A stretch of 64,000 nucleotides of DNA. Origin: Aptenodytes patagonicus (lineage: Eukaryota; Chordata; Aves; Sphenisciformes; Spheniscidae). Positions 26,584-38,607 of this stretch are shown piece after piece; positions within the stretch are counted from its first letter, which is position 1; each line of letters opens with the position of its first letter. The stretch covers positions 23,030,932-23,094,931 of the forward strand of contig NC_134950.1 of NCBI RefSeq assembly GCF_965638725.1, written 5' to 3'. The notes under the pieces were generated by a model. The model did not search any database. It saw only the letters and a list, made by a program, of their open reading frames with translations, and had not been told where the DNA came from. The translations under genes were made by a program, and so were the position numbers.

Positions 26584-27171
26584 TGTCCTGGTTTTGGCAG
26601 GGATAGAGTTAATTTCCTTCCTAGTAGCTGGTACAGTGCTGTGTTTTGGATTTAGGATGAGAATAATGTTGATAACACACCGATGTTTTAGTTGTTGCTA
26701 GGTAGTGCTTACACTAGTCAAGGACTTTTCAGCTTCCCATGCTCTACCGACTGAGAAGGCTGGAGGTGCACAAGAAGCTGGGAGGGGGCACAGCCAGGAC
26801 AGCTGACCCAAACTGGCCAAAGGGACATTCCATACCATGTGACATCATGCTCAGTACATAAACGGGGGGAAAGCTGGCTGGGGGGGCCGCTGCTCGGGGA
26901 CTGGCTGGGCATCGGTCGGCGGGTGGTGAGCAATTGCATTGTGCATCACTTACTTTGTATATTCTTTTATCATCATCATCATCATCATCATCATCATTAT
27001 TATTAGTATTATTATTATTTTCCCTTCCTTTTCTGTCCTATTAAACTGTCTTTATCTCAACCCAGAAATTTTACTTTTTTTCCCCGATTCTCTCCCCCAT
27101 CCCACTGGAGTGGGGGTGAGCGAGCGAATGGCTGCGTGGTGTTTAGCTGCCTGCCAGGTTAAACCACAACA
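26584..27171 (+). mobile_element. right LTR of the deleted ERVL-type element
   Basis: A 588-bp LTR starting TGTCCTGG and ending CCACAACA, close to the solo LTR at 23173. The TATA position carries CATAAA rather than TATAAA, and an ATTAAA poly(A) signal remains near 27040. It contains an ATC/ATT trinucleotide expansion absent from the solo LTR. Its right edge abuts the CTATT target duplication. Confidence 0.9.
26968..27019 (+). repeat. ATC/ATT trinucleotide microsatellite inside the LTR
   Basis: About ten ATC units are followed by several ATT units with one interruption. The equivalent position in the solo LTR is not expanded, so growth happened after the two copies separated. Confidence 0.9.
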
Positions 27172-27185
27172 CTATTCTATGATTC
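27172..27185 (+). mobile_element. CR1 octamer tail, last piece of the split copy
   Basis: CTATTCTATGATTCT completes the CR1 tail interrupted at 24177 and includes the second copy of the CTATT target duplication. Confidence 0.85.
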
Positions 27186-30100
27186 TTATTGTAGCTGCTC
27201 TGGGATGCGGTTGGGTGGGAGTGGCAGGAAGGACCCGTTGCCAAGAAAGCAAAGAGCACCTGAGGTCTTGAAAGGCCCACCTGCAAAACACGATCAATGT
27301 CTGTCAGATGGGGCTAGACCACCCCAGTACCTGATGCTTTTGGAGCAGAGGGGTCTGCAGCCTGGGTCATTCAGGTGGCCAACACAGCTTTGCCCTCACT
27401 TCCCTGTCCTGTGATCCCATCATCCCTACTTCCAACACTCGGTTAAAATCCAAAAGCCTGTCATGAAACCGTGTCATGGCACGGTGAAACAGGTACTTAA
27501 ACAGGGCACATGGACTGGAAGGTGATGAGCTTGCTTTATTGCTTTAGACATGAATTATTTGCTGGTGGCTTGATTCAGCGCTCACAGTTCTCATCCAAGA
27601 TATAGTTTGATACTGATGTTCAGCGCACATCCCAGTTTGTGGGATATCTGCATACCTAATGAGATTTAACATGTTTAGGAGTTTATTTAGGTTCTAGTTT
27701 CATAAAGGACTGGATCGGGGGAAGAAGGAGGATGGATCTTTAGTGTTTAAGTGATAATTTCTCTTGACTAAGCGTACGCAAGGTGAAAAAATGGTCAGTA
27801 CTATTTGTACACCATTTCAGGCTTTGAACGGACAGCCGTTCAATGAGTGAATAGTGTGAGCTGGGTGACAGCTCTTCAACTAGTGCATCTTTAAAGAAAT
27901 CACCCAAATCAGCACGTTTCTGGAGGGAAATCAGTGTGATGCCTCACTTGAGGAAAGTTAGTTTTGTTTGCTAAAGTTAAGAGAGTTGGCTGCCTTTGTT
28001 ACCCACAGCCTTTAAGGAAAAAAAAAGGGGGCACCCAATCTGTATGTGTTTAAAGTATTGTCAGTGTTAGTAGGTAAGAAGGAAAGAAAAAGGAAAGCAT
28101 TCCTGCGAGGCTATTTCAGTGGCTTTTACCACCACTATCAATGGAAACTTTGCAACGAAGTATTAATGGATTTAGTTTTGCAACACTGCTGCTGGGGAGG
28201 AGGAGAATTCCTCAGCAGCATAACGTGGTGCTGTCTTGGCTTCATCGTGTCACATTTAAGAAATACAGGCCCTGCCTCTTGAAAGATTTAAGCCTATGTT
28301 GAAAGCCGTTCCAACACTAAAGCAAACTTTCAATTGTCCTCAAAGGTGGTGTTTTCCGGAATCACTTAAATAAAAATCATCCCTGCAATAAGGAATCGAT
28401 CCACTTTATTTCTGTGTGTTGGTAATGTCATTGGTTGGCTTAAACAGTCTATAAAATAAACCATTTCTTTTGCTTGAGTAGTGCCGTTGCGGTATGCAGT
28501 CTGCGATGGCTGGGAGCTCTTGGGAAGGCACAGCCTTATTCCACAGAGACTTCACGGGGCTTGCCAGGTCTGGCATCTTCAAACTAGGTTTCAGAAGTTA
28601 TGATATCCGCTGCTTCACTTTGGTGCCAGGCAGGACAGCCTGCGGTGGTTAAGTCTGCAATTTGGAGACAAAGCTTGGTGTTGGTATCTGACAGGCAATG
28701 ATTTAGGGTTTCTTTCTCTGTGAAAGCTTCGGTTCTTGTCTTATTGACAACTACGCTAGACTTGCTTGGCAGAGCATTGCATTTTTGGAGGAGTGTCAGT
28801 AGGACCGAGCATCACTTGGGTTCAAGGGCGTGGGGCAGTTTTCACTTCCCCCCCCCTTCTTCCTCTCTCTTCTGGGTGTTGACTGGCTGGGGAGGAGGGA
28901 GCAGCACTTTGTCCTCCCCCAGCTGAGCCTCTGCATGAACACACCTCAGAAGCGGGGCTTGGGGGGGGAGGAGAAAACCAGGCAGGAAGAGCAGAGGGAC
29001 AGGGCCACCCCCTCACCCACCTGTGCCGGGAACCATGGCCAAGACATGGCCTTGCCACTAATTAGTGTCATTAATACCCATGTAACAGGAACTCTTTACA
29101 ACCCTGAGCGCTGATTGCAATGCAATTTCAGTGCTGGGTTTGAAGCCACAGGACTCTCTCTTAATGTCATTAAAGTCAAATAAAATGTTACTATTAATTA
29201 ACTCTTTTGCCTTTTGGCCTGTTTCTCCCTGATACTTTTTGTTTACATGCTGATACTCTCCGTTTTCCTCACTGCTGCCTATTTCTTTCTCTCTTTAATG
29301 TTTATCATGCAAATTTAATTCCCCATCCTCTCCGCAGTCACTTCACCACCGTTTTAATTTGTCCCCAGCTTTGTGGGCGCGCTGCACAAGAGGAAGCAGA
29401 ATGCTTTGATACGCTGGGTCAGATTTTAAAGTTTTGACAAACACCGGTATTTCCCATGGCAACAACCCCCATACGATACAGCACCCAGCACAAACCTTGA
29501 TCTTGCAGAAAGAGATGTAGCTCTGTGGTGTTGGCTGCTTTCAAAGCAGATGTTTAATTGCAGATGAGATATCGAATGGGGTCCTGGGCCCTGGGCAGCG
29601 TGGGGGGAGCCCCGGGGGTGTGCTGGATACAACAAAATTAACCACTGAAATTTACTGGGTGTGACCTGAAACCCTGCAAAAAGAAGAGTTTGCAGCTTTT
29701 GCTCGGACAGTAGTTGGTGCAAAACCCCCCTCCAGAAAGTCCCCCTTGCTTTGCCATCCTTCTGGGTCCCACCAGGCAGCGGGCACCTCCGCCTCCCAAA
29801 ACGCATGCCAGCAGATTTCCGATCTGGGCACTTGCTGCTTGAGACATCGATGCATTAAACTGAACGGCTGTCCTAAGGAGAGGTTTTCAAGGTGGCACAG
29901 GACGTGCCACCATGGGAGCCGGCTGGGAACTGCACATGAAGGCAGGCTCGCCTTGGCCGCAGCCTGGCTCTCCGGCATTGGTTTGCCTCCTGGCTGGCTG
30001 GGGTTGGAAAGTCAACCATGTCGCACCATTTTCCTTATGGTCCAATTTCTGAGGAGATCTTGGAAAACCCTCCTGGTCCTAAGGCAGAAAATTAAATCCC

Positions 30101-32717
30101 TTTTCTTCTTCTCCCGCCCACAGCTTCCTTCAGACAAAAGGTGGTGTTTGCTTAAGCTGTGCCTTCTTGTACTACCAGCACACCACAGCCAGGGCTGACT
30201 GAGCCAGCTTGTGTTTCAGTGTTTCAGAGAAAAATATATAGTAGTGTCCTGTCCCCCCCCCCCTTTTTTTTTTTTAAGGAATGTCCAAAATAGTTTATTC
30301 CTGATATTTTATTCCAAATGAGCACTTACACAGCTTCTTGCTGAGAGGTGCCTGAAAGGGACAGCTTTTCTACTTGATGGTGTAGGACACATCAAGTATC
30401 TTCTAAGGCCTCACAAACCTGCCTTTGCAGGCGTAGCCTCAGGCAATCTGCTGTTTTTAATGCAGGGTTAAAAGAGACCATGCTTGTGTTAACCACTGCT
30501 CTGCCTATGGGGATCGGAGCCTGAACTCTTTGCCCTGGGAGATGCCAATGAGTACACGGTTGCAGCCGTGGTGCAGGAGGCTTGTGGCCCTGGAGAGGGG
30601 GGCTGGAGGAAGGCAGGAGTGTGAGGTGGGGGGGCAGGGATTGCAAAGGGGAGAGCTGGTCCCCGAGGAGTGCAGGGTACGTGGCAGGAGGGAATGTCTC
30701 CAGGCATGCTGGTATTTTGGAGTGCTGGCTCACGGGGTTTGAAGCCGTGGTTCCCTAGGACTATGCAAAGCATAAAAACTGTAGAAATGATGAATTTAGC
30801 TGTAACACTGCTTCCCTCTCTAATTATGGCATTTTTAATGAGCTTCATGCAAAAAATAAGCCCAAAGAATGTTTTCCTTTTGTTGTTTTCTTCCTCTGCT
30901 CTACTTCAGCATGTTGGCATTCCCCACACATTCCTCTAGTTGACTCAGACCCCTGGGAGAGAGAGCCCAAGAGGGACGGGACGGGGTAAGCGCTGCGCCG
31001 TCTCCAGCTTGGCAGCACCGAGGTCTCAGCTGCTGTGCCATCCACATTCGGCAGAGGCGAAGGCCAGCGCTGTGATGCAGGACTGCAGTTCAATGCTATC
31101 CCCGTTCCTGTCCATCACGTGCTCTGGAAAGGAGCGTAGGGAAGTATTGTTGTTCAGAGGTTGTTTTTCTTGTAGCTGCTCTTCCTTTTTCCCCTTTCAG
31201 AGTTATGAAATCAAGGGCATGAACTCTTCCAGCATGGATCTAAGACCTTTTGACAGGAACATCTGCATGTCCTCAGCACAGGGAATGATGGGGAAGAAGG
31301 GCTGAAGATGCCTGTCAAGAAGGAAACAGGGAACAGCAAAGGCAGGACAAGCAGCTTTGCTTCTGCTGCTGTTGAGCTGGGAAAGCTGCTGCTTGTGGTT
31401 TCTCTAACATCACCTGCAACCTCCTGCCTCCCATCTTTGAGTCAGGTCCTGCTGAACCTGCAGCCAGGATTTGCATCTTGGCAATGTCTTTGATTTCCTT
31501 CCCCCCCCACCCCGGGTAATCTCAATTTGTTGTCCCCCCCCCCCCAGGTAATCCTAAAATCAAGCAAAAAGGGGCTGAGAGGGGCTTTTGTAACACACAG
31601 CATCTGTGCGAAGCAGATAACAGGCTGTGCTGCCAAGGCTTCGCTCCCCATCATCGCTGCAACTGCCTCTGCCTGCGTGTTAGTCCCCACGAGCCGCTGT
31701 GGTGAGACAAAACAGCGTTTGTCACGTCTTGTTGAGAAAGGGCCTCCCCGCAGCACTCAGACCTCCTCCTGCAGCTCTGAGCATGATGCCTGGATGCGAG
31801 GCAGCCTCCCTCCTCCCCTTCGGTTTGCCATGTGACAGCCCATTTTGCAATTCAGAAGAAAACCAGAGAAAAACTGCTTGTATTAATTTTTATTTTGGCA
31901 TTAGAAAGACAAATTGCAATTCTTAGCAGATTGGACTGATTTGATGGAATTCTGAGTGGTTCCTGTGCTGATGTCAGTACTTGAGGTAACTCAGAGGCAA
32001 GCCAAAAAAATACTGCTTCGCTGAGAAGTCTTGGAGGTTTATTTTTCAGTCCCTGTAGCTGCTCTGAGAATATTTTCTTTTAAAAAAACCAACCAAACAA
32101 AACCTTTTCTGAATACAAATATACTGATTTGAAAACGAAGCCATAAACTATGAACTCACCCATCCTTAGGCCTTGGTGCCTGGGACACGGCCACGGTATT
32201 TTGAAAAGAAGGTCACTCCATTTCATGAAGTGGGTTTTTCATTAGTCAAATCTGACAAAAAGCCTCCGGCCCGATTCTTATCATTCTCCTGGAGTTTCCA
32301 AGGGCATTTAGGGGATCATAAATACAACAAGAGCCTTTAGGAAAGTTTGTTACAGAGGAAGTTTTTAAGCTATGGTTGACCCCCAAAGGCATGAAGAGTA
32401 CTGATAATTATGTAGATGCCTGAATTTACGGAGTTAATTCTCTAATAAGGTCTGTGCTAGTAAAAGATGAAAAGGCAGACCTTCACACACCCCAACAACA
32501 CTGATTTCCCTGCCATTGCACTGCTGGAACAAATTTAAGCCAGCGCATGGGCAGGAGGTTCCCAGCAGCAGGGGGGTTGTTCAGCGAGCGGTGCAGCCTC
32601 TGAGGAAGGTGGGTACCTCCAGGGCAATCCAGAACCCGACACGAGGGCTGCACCTCTCTCGGTGTACAACCCAGGTCACCCCACTTGCTGTTTGCAGCTC
32701 CTGATGCTGAGCCTGGG
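27186..32717. other. intergenic DNA, no gene recognised
   Basis: No coding sequence or repeat family is recognised. Small features are C-runs near 28849 and 30250 (the latter followed by a T-run), a short tandem duplication of a C-run unit at about 31498-31556, and an AT-rich homeodomain-site cluster at 29056-29205. Confidence 0.5.
29056..29205. promoter_or_regulatory. possible enhancer-like block: homeodomain and C/EBP-type sites
   Basis: Within 150 bp there are two TAATTA-type cores (near 29061 and 29193), two TGTCATTAA copies, and an ATTGCAATGCAAT element at 29114-29126 that fits C/EBP or octamer binding. The density suggests a conserved non-coding element, but AT-rich DNA can produce it by chance. 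Confidence 0.2.
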
Positions 32718-32917
32718 GATGGTGAGACACTGGAGCAGGTTACCCAGAGAAGTTGTGGATATGCCCTTCCTGGAAGTGTTCAAGGCCAGGTTGGATGGGA
32801 CTTTGAGCAACCTGATCTAGTGGAAGGTGCCCCTGCCCATGATTGGAACTGGATGATCTTTAAGGTCCCTTCCAACCCAAACCATTCTATCATTCTATCA
32901 TTCTATCATTCTATGAT
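32718..32917 (+). mobile_element. CR1 LINE 3' end fragment
   Basis: The last 200 bp of a CR1 copy: the 'GAGACACTGGAGCAGGTT' region of the ORF2 end, the 3' untranslated end, and a tail of four octamers in which three read ATTCTATC instead of ATTCTATG. It is the same CR1 group as the copy at 22003 and is too short to code. Confidence 0.92.
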
Positions 32918-35900
32918 GTCTTCAGCAGGGACTAGTGTAGGGACATGTTGGCCCCAGTGTTGGGCTGGGTCAGCATCGAGCAGCATGGGGGGACAGCTGC
33001 AGCCTGCCCAGAGACAGAGCCTGGGATGTTTCTCCACACACGCCCAGACCCCAGCCTGGGTAGATGCCGGATCCGCTGGAGTGGCAGCAAGGGAGACATG
33101 CTCACTCTCTCCTGTTCACGTCGGTCACTGCATACCTGGAAAGGCCAGCTCTGGAGGGTGGGAGTGAGCCTGACTCTGCACCCAGGACAGGCTCCTGATG
33201 ACAACTCTGCATATGGTGTAGATGCTCCTAAATGGCAAACACAGGAGGGATCCTCGCCCCAAGGCTGCAGTCAGGAGCACTTTGTCCGTTCGCTGCTGTG
33301 GGGCTTTACTTGCCCAGCTCTGCCCTTCCTGCCATGGGGAAGAATTGCTCTAGGCTTGCCTGCTGCTGGCTATCACCTGGTGGGCTTCCCTGAGACGTGA
33401 GCTGCAAGGCTGGTCCCTTTGGGGCAGAACAAGGCCTAGGACCAAATCTGCAACCTCCTCTCTGTGTGTTAATTAGGGCGTTGCTGCAGAAAAAGCCCTG
33501 CCAGCACCTACAGCAGAGCTTTGGAGAGAAAATTACTTTAGCTGGCTATGGTCAACATTCAGCAAAGTCTGGCTGAAGCAGCCCCTCTGGGAATTTCAGA
33601 CTCTTCTCAGCCATCTTCAGATCCCAGGAGAACTGGGCTGGGAGCAGAGCACCACAAACCACAGTGCTTCTTAGCAAACACCGGAGTTAGTGATGAAGAT
33701 CCTGGTGAACTTGGTGCTCCCTGACATGTGGATGCCCACAGTGTGCTGAATGAGCACTTCCCTGCATCATGGACAGCCCATGTTCAGCCTGTTGCAAAAT
33801 CTGGCTCTCTTCAATGCAGAAATTGGAGCCAGGTAGAGCAGTGGTCCAGGCAAAGGACAATTATTTTTTCCTTTTAGGCCCACAGACTAAGTAGAAAATC
33901 ATCTTGTGCTACAGATGTTTTTGTATGCTCCTTCTCTGCAAATATACCTGTATCCAAAACCTGAGCTGCGGCATCTCTGTGCCAAGAGTAGTCCACAAAC
34001 AGCACCTGCTGCTCCTCTGTACCAGGAATGAATGCCCTAAAATAAACAAGCAAAAAATAGGGGAAGAGAAAAAGAAGCAGCTTGATCAGAGGGAATGTCA
34101 GCTGATAAAGTAACAGATCCATTTGCTAATGTATCTTTTACAACCCCTGAGAACCTCAGCCAAAACTTAAGCAATTCCCTCGCTTTGCTCTGGTGCCAAG
34201 TGACTTTCAATCTGCACCATCTATATTAGCTCATATGAAACTCTCTTACTACTGCTTTGTTGATAGAAGAATTTTAAAGCCCAACTATCTCGGTGTTTTA
34301 AATTTCAATTACTGTGGCATTCACTGGTGTGGCTGGCAGAAAGCACGAGCCTATGCAGCTTGCTTTTGCTCTTTATTTTTCTTTATTTGGATATTTTAAG
34401 ATTATTTCTTTGCTCAATCAGTGACACTGGTGATGGTTACCTTTATTTCAGATGAAATGTGCGTGTCATAAAACCTATTGGAGAGCCTGCTGACAGGCTG
34501 AGTCGCTTCTCCTCTTGGGTCCTCTGTGTGCTACCTGCCACAACCTGGTGTCACTACCCCAGCGGGAGGTGACATGAGTCAAGGCTTCTCTGGTCAGGAG
34601 TAACCAGCCTTATGTGGTCAGCATGGATGGATTTGTAATCACGTGCCTTCGGTCCTCAGCACTTAACGGAGCTAAAAGGTCTTGCTGCAGCTGATGTGAA
34701 CGTTGGTGTGGTCCACTACATCCCACTGGAGACTCTTCTAGCCGGCTTTGGCTCTTCTATATGGTGCTGGGCACATCTTTGCAAGCATTTATGTGCCTTT
34801 CATAAACATCATGTAGGAACAAAAGAGCAGGTAGGGTATGTGCAAGAGGATACACCAGCACTTCCTATAAAAATGCTAATGCTGCTTCAGGCCTCTTGAG
34901 GGTGTTCAGTGATGTGCAATAAATTACTTTTATATGGCTTTGTGAGCAGTTGTGAATTTAACACTGTTTTCAAGGAGCAAGAAGTATCTCTATAATCACA
35001 GTCAAGGAGATGGAATAAAAACCATTCCAGCCAGCAAGCATAAAAATATCTGGCCTTTACCTTTTGAGTCTTCCTGATAATGTCTGAAATCCAGTTAAAC
35101 TTCTATACCCAGGAGAAAACTATCACAAATAACGTCAGAGAGATTGATGCTAATGCTAGGCAAGGGAGAGAGCCTCTGTATCTTCAAACACATTTAGTTA
35201 CCCTTCCTTCTGTAATAATCAAAGGGATATTCTAAAAATGTTAGATTATTAGAGGTAAGCTCATCTCCCTACTTGTTATTTGTGATACTCTGCTCCAGTG
35301 TAATGAACGTAAGTGATGAGCTGCTGTTTCCACCAGATCTCATGGGTCTGGCTTCCAAAGCATTGGAAGCAAACCGCTTTTCATTTGTAAATTGGACGTG
35401 GAAGAGGTTGATGGGTAGAAAGCTGCTAATTGGTCAGAAAGAATAAGCTGAGGTCTAGAAAGCTACATGAATTTAAGTCAAAAGCCTGGGTCCCCCTGAG
35501 GTGGAACAAAGCAGATGGGAAGGAAACGTGGTGCTCCTCTTCCAAGCTGGCCTCCCCGACAGGATGAATAAAGTCAGGTTTCCGGGGTGTCATCAGGAGA
35601 CACTCCTGCGCAGATCCCGAGCCTCAGACTTACATCCCTCCAAAGCACGGGTGCCCAGGACTGACCCAATATTGCTGGGAAAAAAGAGCTCAAGGACTAG
35701 AATTCAAGTCCTAGAGAAACCAGAGGCTTTCGCAGGGGGCTACAAGAGGTGTTGAGGTGATTCAGGAATTAAGAACTGATTAAACTTTCTTGTGTGGAGA
35801 TATCTGTTGTGCAAGAAGGTAAGTGTTGAACTAGTAAGTGTTGAAATTCGTTTATTTCCCATTTGAGAGACAAAAAATCCCTTACAGAAAATGAACTGTG

Positions 35901-36009
35901 CTGGGATTCGAGTTAGTGCTGTCATTGGCAGGGGATGGATGGGAGCTCCTTCCTACGCCCTGTGGTGGGGCTGCACCAGGATGAATGTACGCTCAGGAGA
36001 AGCTAATGA
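32918..36009. other. intergenic DNA, nothing recognised
   Basis: No recognised gene, repeat family or regulatory block. Short frames such as 32945-33400 have no identifiable domain. Confidence 0.5.
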
Positions 36010-36110
36010 GCCTTTCAGACTACCAGGCACCATCAGGTCATCTAGTTCGATACACTGTATTTCAGACCATCGCATCTCAGCTGGTTATCCTTGAACTGAG
36101 CTAAATCTGG
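36010..36110 (-). mobile_element. probable ancient CR1 3' end remnant
   Basis: The minus strand reads like an old CR1 3' end (GAACTAGATGACCTGATGGTGCC region), heavily diverged and without a clean octamer tail. Confidence 0.45.
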
Positions 36111-37225
36111 TGCCCGACTTCGGTATTTGGTGAGAGGCGCCCACTACTGCCATGGCACATCATCAGCAGGGGGAAATCCCCCCAAAGCTGTTGGTAGCAT
36201 GTTCCAGTCATTGCCTGCCTTTGCATCACTCTTTGGTCTGGCTTCGGGCCACTCCCTTTTCTACCAGGGACTGAAGAGGCCCCTGGGACCTGTTTTTACC
36301 CTTGGGTATGGGTGGCTGGCCAAAAATGTGGGATCTTGCCGTGCTCTAGTGAGGAGAGATTGCCGAAGGAGTGAAGTATTTTTGGTGCAGCCTGAGTTTG
36401 TTTACAGATATTTCCCAAAGCCTGTGCCTCTCCCCATTTTGGGGGCAGGCTATTTGTGCAGTCCTTGTTGGGATCTCTCTGCACACTGTCTGTTTGCATT
36501 GCTCCAAAGTCAGCTCTCCTAGCATTCTTACTTTAAATTTGTCCCTCATTCTGATTCCTTCTGAAGTAGTTTGGAACCTCTACTCTTTACTCCTTTAATA
36601 TTTCACTCATGGTTTTTCTTCCTCAGATGAAATATAGATCTGAGCAGTCTCTGTACCACACCATGCTGGGTCTCAGACATATAAGCCTTTTGCTGAAACA
36701 ATTAAGTACTGAACACGGTCCTCAGGCAGTCTGAGGATGCACCGTCTCCCAATACGAGGACTTCAATGTCTTCAAGCCTGTGCTTGGCTTTTCTGTGGGA
36801 ATTCTGATCTGAAACTGGGTTTTTTTTCTGACACAGTTGGTCAGCCTTACCCTTGTTCTGTCATTAACATATCCCCAATGACATGGTCAGAAAAATGGAA
36901 AGGTCCCAGTGCTGTCCTGTGTTTGTGCATAGCCTGGGTGTTACCGCCCCTTGTCCTGGGTGACTCCTGCCTCCAGCTGCCGGGGACTTGGCACAGTGCA
37001 GACCCAGGGTGCTACCTGGTGTGGAGCAGGGGCCACAATAATCTGGCTGCAAATGAGATGCAGCTTTTGTTTCAGGGTCACCAGCACCCTGGGGACAGGC
37101 CATCACCAATAAATTCCTTTCACATAGGCTGTCAGAGGGGAAGTTTTGGTTGTGCTGCCTGCAGAGCTGCCTGCTGCTAACCGACACACCGACAGGCAAT
37201 GCATCCCTCTGCTCCCTGGCTCCGC
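36111..37225. other. intergenic DNA, nothing recognised
   Basis: No gene or repeat recognised; open frames have no known domain. Confidence 0.5.
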
Positions 37226-37633
37226 AGTCTTATGAGGAGCGGCTGAGGGAACTGGGGTTGTTTAGCCTGGAGAAAAGGAGGCTGAGGGGAGACCTCATCG
37301 CTCTCTACAACTCCCTGAAAGGAGGTTGTAGCGAGGTGGGTGTCGGTCTCTTCTCCCAAGTAACAAGCGATAGGACGAGAGGAAATGGCCTCAAGTTGCG
37401 CCAGGGGAGGTTTAGATTGGATGTGAGGAAAAATGTCTTTACCGAAAGAGTCGTGAAACATTGGAAGAGGCTGCCCAGGGAAGTGGTTGAGTCCCCATCC
37501 TTGGAGGTATTTAAAAGACGTGTAGATGAGGCGCTTAGGGCCATGGTTTAGTGGGCATGGTGGTGTTGGGTTGATGGTTGGACTCGATGATCTTAGAGGT
37601 CTTTTCCAACCTTAATGATTCTATGATTCTATG
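37226..37633 (+). mobile_element. CR1 LINE 3' end (5'-truncated, young group)
   Basis: Starts abruptly at the [18 protein letters not shown] segment of CR1 ORF2, keeps an open frame to the normal end at 37551, and finishes with the 3' untranslated end and two ATTCTATG octamers. It is very close in sequence to the copies at 5584-6146 and 50206-51623, so these three belong to one relatively recent CR1 group. Confidence 0.93.
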
Positions 37634-38256
37634 TGAGTTCATTTTAAAATCTCTTTTAAACCAGACTTTACCTCGCATGTAAATCTTACCAGAGTGAGCC
37701 TCTGGCTGAAGCCAAGCTCTGCTGCAGTGGCTTTCCTGCTCCCTGACAGCGCATGGCACCGAGGGCATAGGGCCAGCACCTATGAGCACCGGGAATGCAG
37801 TCCTGGCGAGCCATGGGTGTATGTTTTCTCCCAGACCTCCCATATAGCTCAAGGGCTTAGGCAAAATGAAGTAAGTGCGACAAAACATCTGGCTGCATCA
37901 CATACATGGCGCTCCGTGCACTGTCGTTCCCAGGAGCATGTACTTGCATCGAGGATTGCATTGGCTTCTGGCTCGGTCCTCTCTGTTTGCTGTCAGGGTG
38001 ATGGAGCACCTTGTTAAGGATTTGTCTGTGGTTTGGAAAATCCCCCCGAAACATGGGGGGGCACGTTGGCCCTCGCTAGCTCTTCTGTGCAAGGGCTCTG
38101 GGTGTGCACGGTGGGATTGAGGTAGTTTATCCCACTTCCACAGCAGGCTGCAGGTACCCCGGGAGGGGAGGCTAAGCGGACTCCCGGTGTGGCACCTGAC
38201 CTCACAGCCATGCGAAGCAGGTATCTGCAGAGCAGGAAACCTTTTTCTCATCACTG

Positions 38257-38607
38257 ATGTCCCTGGGTGGGACAGCGCTGAAGGAGCTTGGCAACACTGA
38301 GGGTGCAAAGCCTGGAAAGTGCTGGACGGGCATCCCTGCACTGTCCCTGCCTGGGAGCCAGGAGGACAAGTGCCAGTTTCCAGGAGCTCCTGTGAAGGCA
38401 GGGCTCAAGCTGCAGGCAGCAGGACCCCTGCTTCTGGGGACCCTGGGCAGCCTGTACAAAGCTTCTTTAGGAGCCAGTGGGATGCCCAGCCCCGGCGTCC
38501 CAGCCTGGCCAGTGTTTAACCTGGTATTTACTGCTTCTCTCTTCGTGTGTGCAGTCATCCTCTGCCACGTGGTGGCTTGCTTTACCTCTGATTTCCGGGG
38601 AAGGTAA
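38257..38607 (+). other. 116-codon open frame with a hydrophobic end and an overlapping splice-donor motif
   Basis: The frame runs from an ATG at 38257 and ends in a hydrophobic stretch (about VFNLVFTASLFVCAVILC) that would score as a membrane helix. A strong donor-like AAG|GTAAGA overlaps the stop codon, so a spliced transcript could extend the frame. No homolog is recognised and no partner exon was found. Chance is the likelier explanation. Confidence 0.15.

Larger units (their letters stand above)
24178..27171 (+). mobile_element. deleted ERVL-type provirus with an inverted LTR fragment at its left end
   Basis: The element sits in the CR1 tail between two copies of the 5-bp target duplication CTATT (24173-24177 and 27172-27176) and has TG...CA outer ends. 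It contains a 53-bp inverted LTR end, a pol fragment from within the reverse transcriptase to within the integrase, and one complete LTR at the right. Leader, gag, protease, the N-terminal RT, the pol end and any polypurine tract are missing. The right LTR is in the normal plus orientation. It cannot encode a functional virus. Confidence 0.88.
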
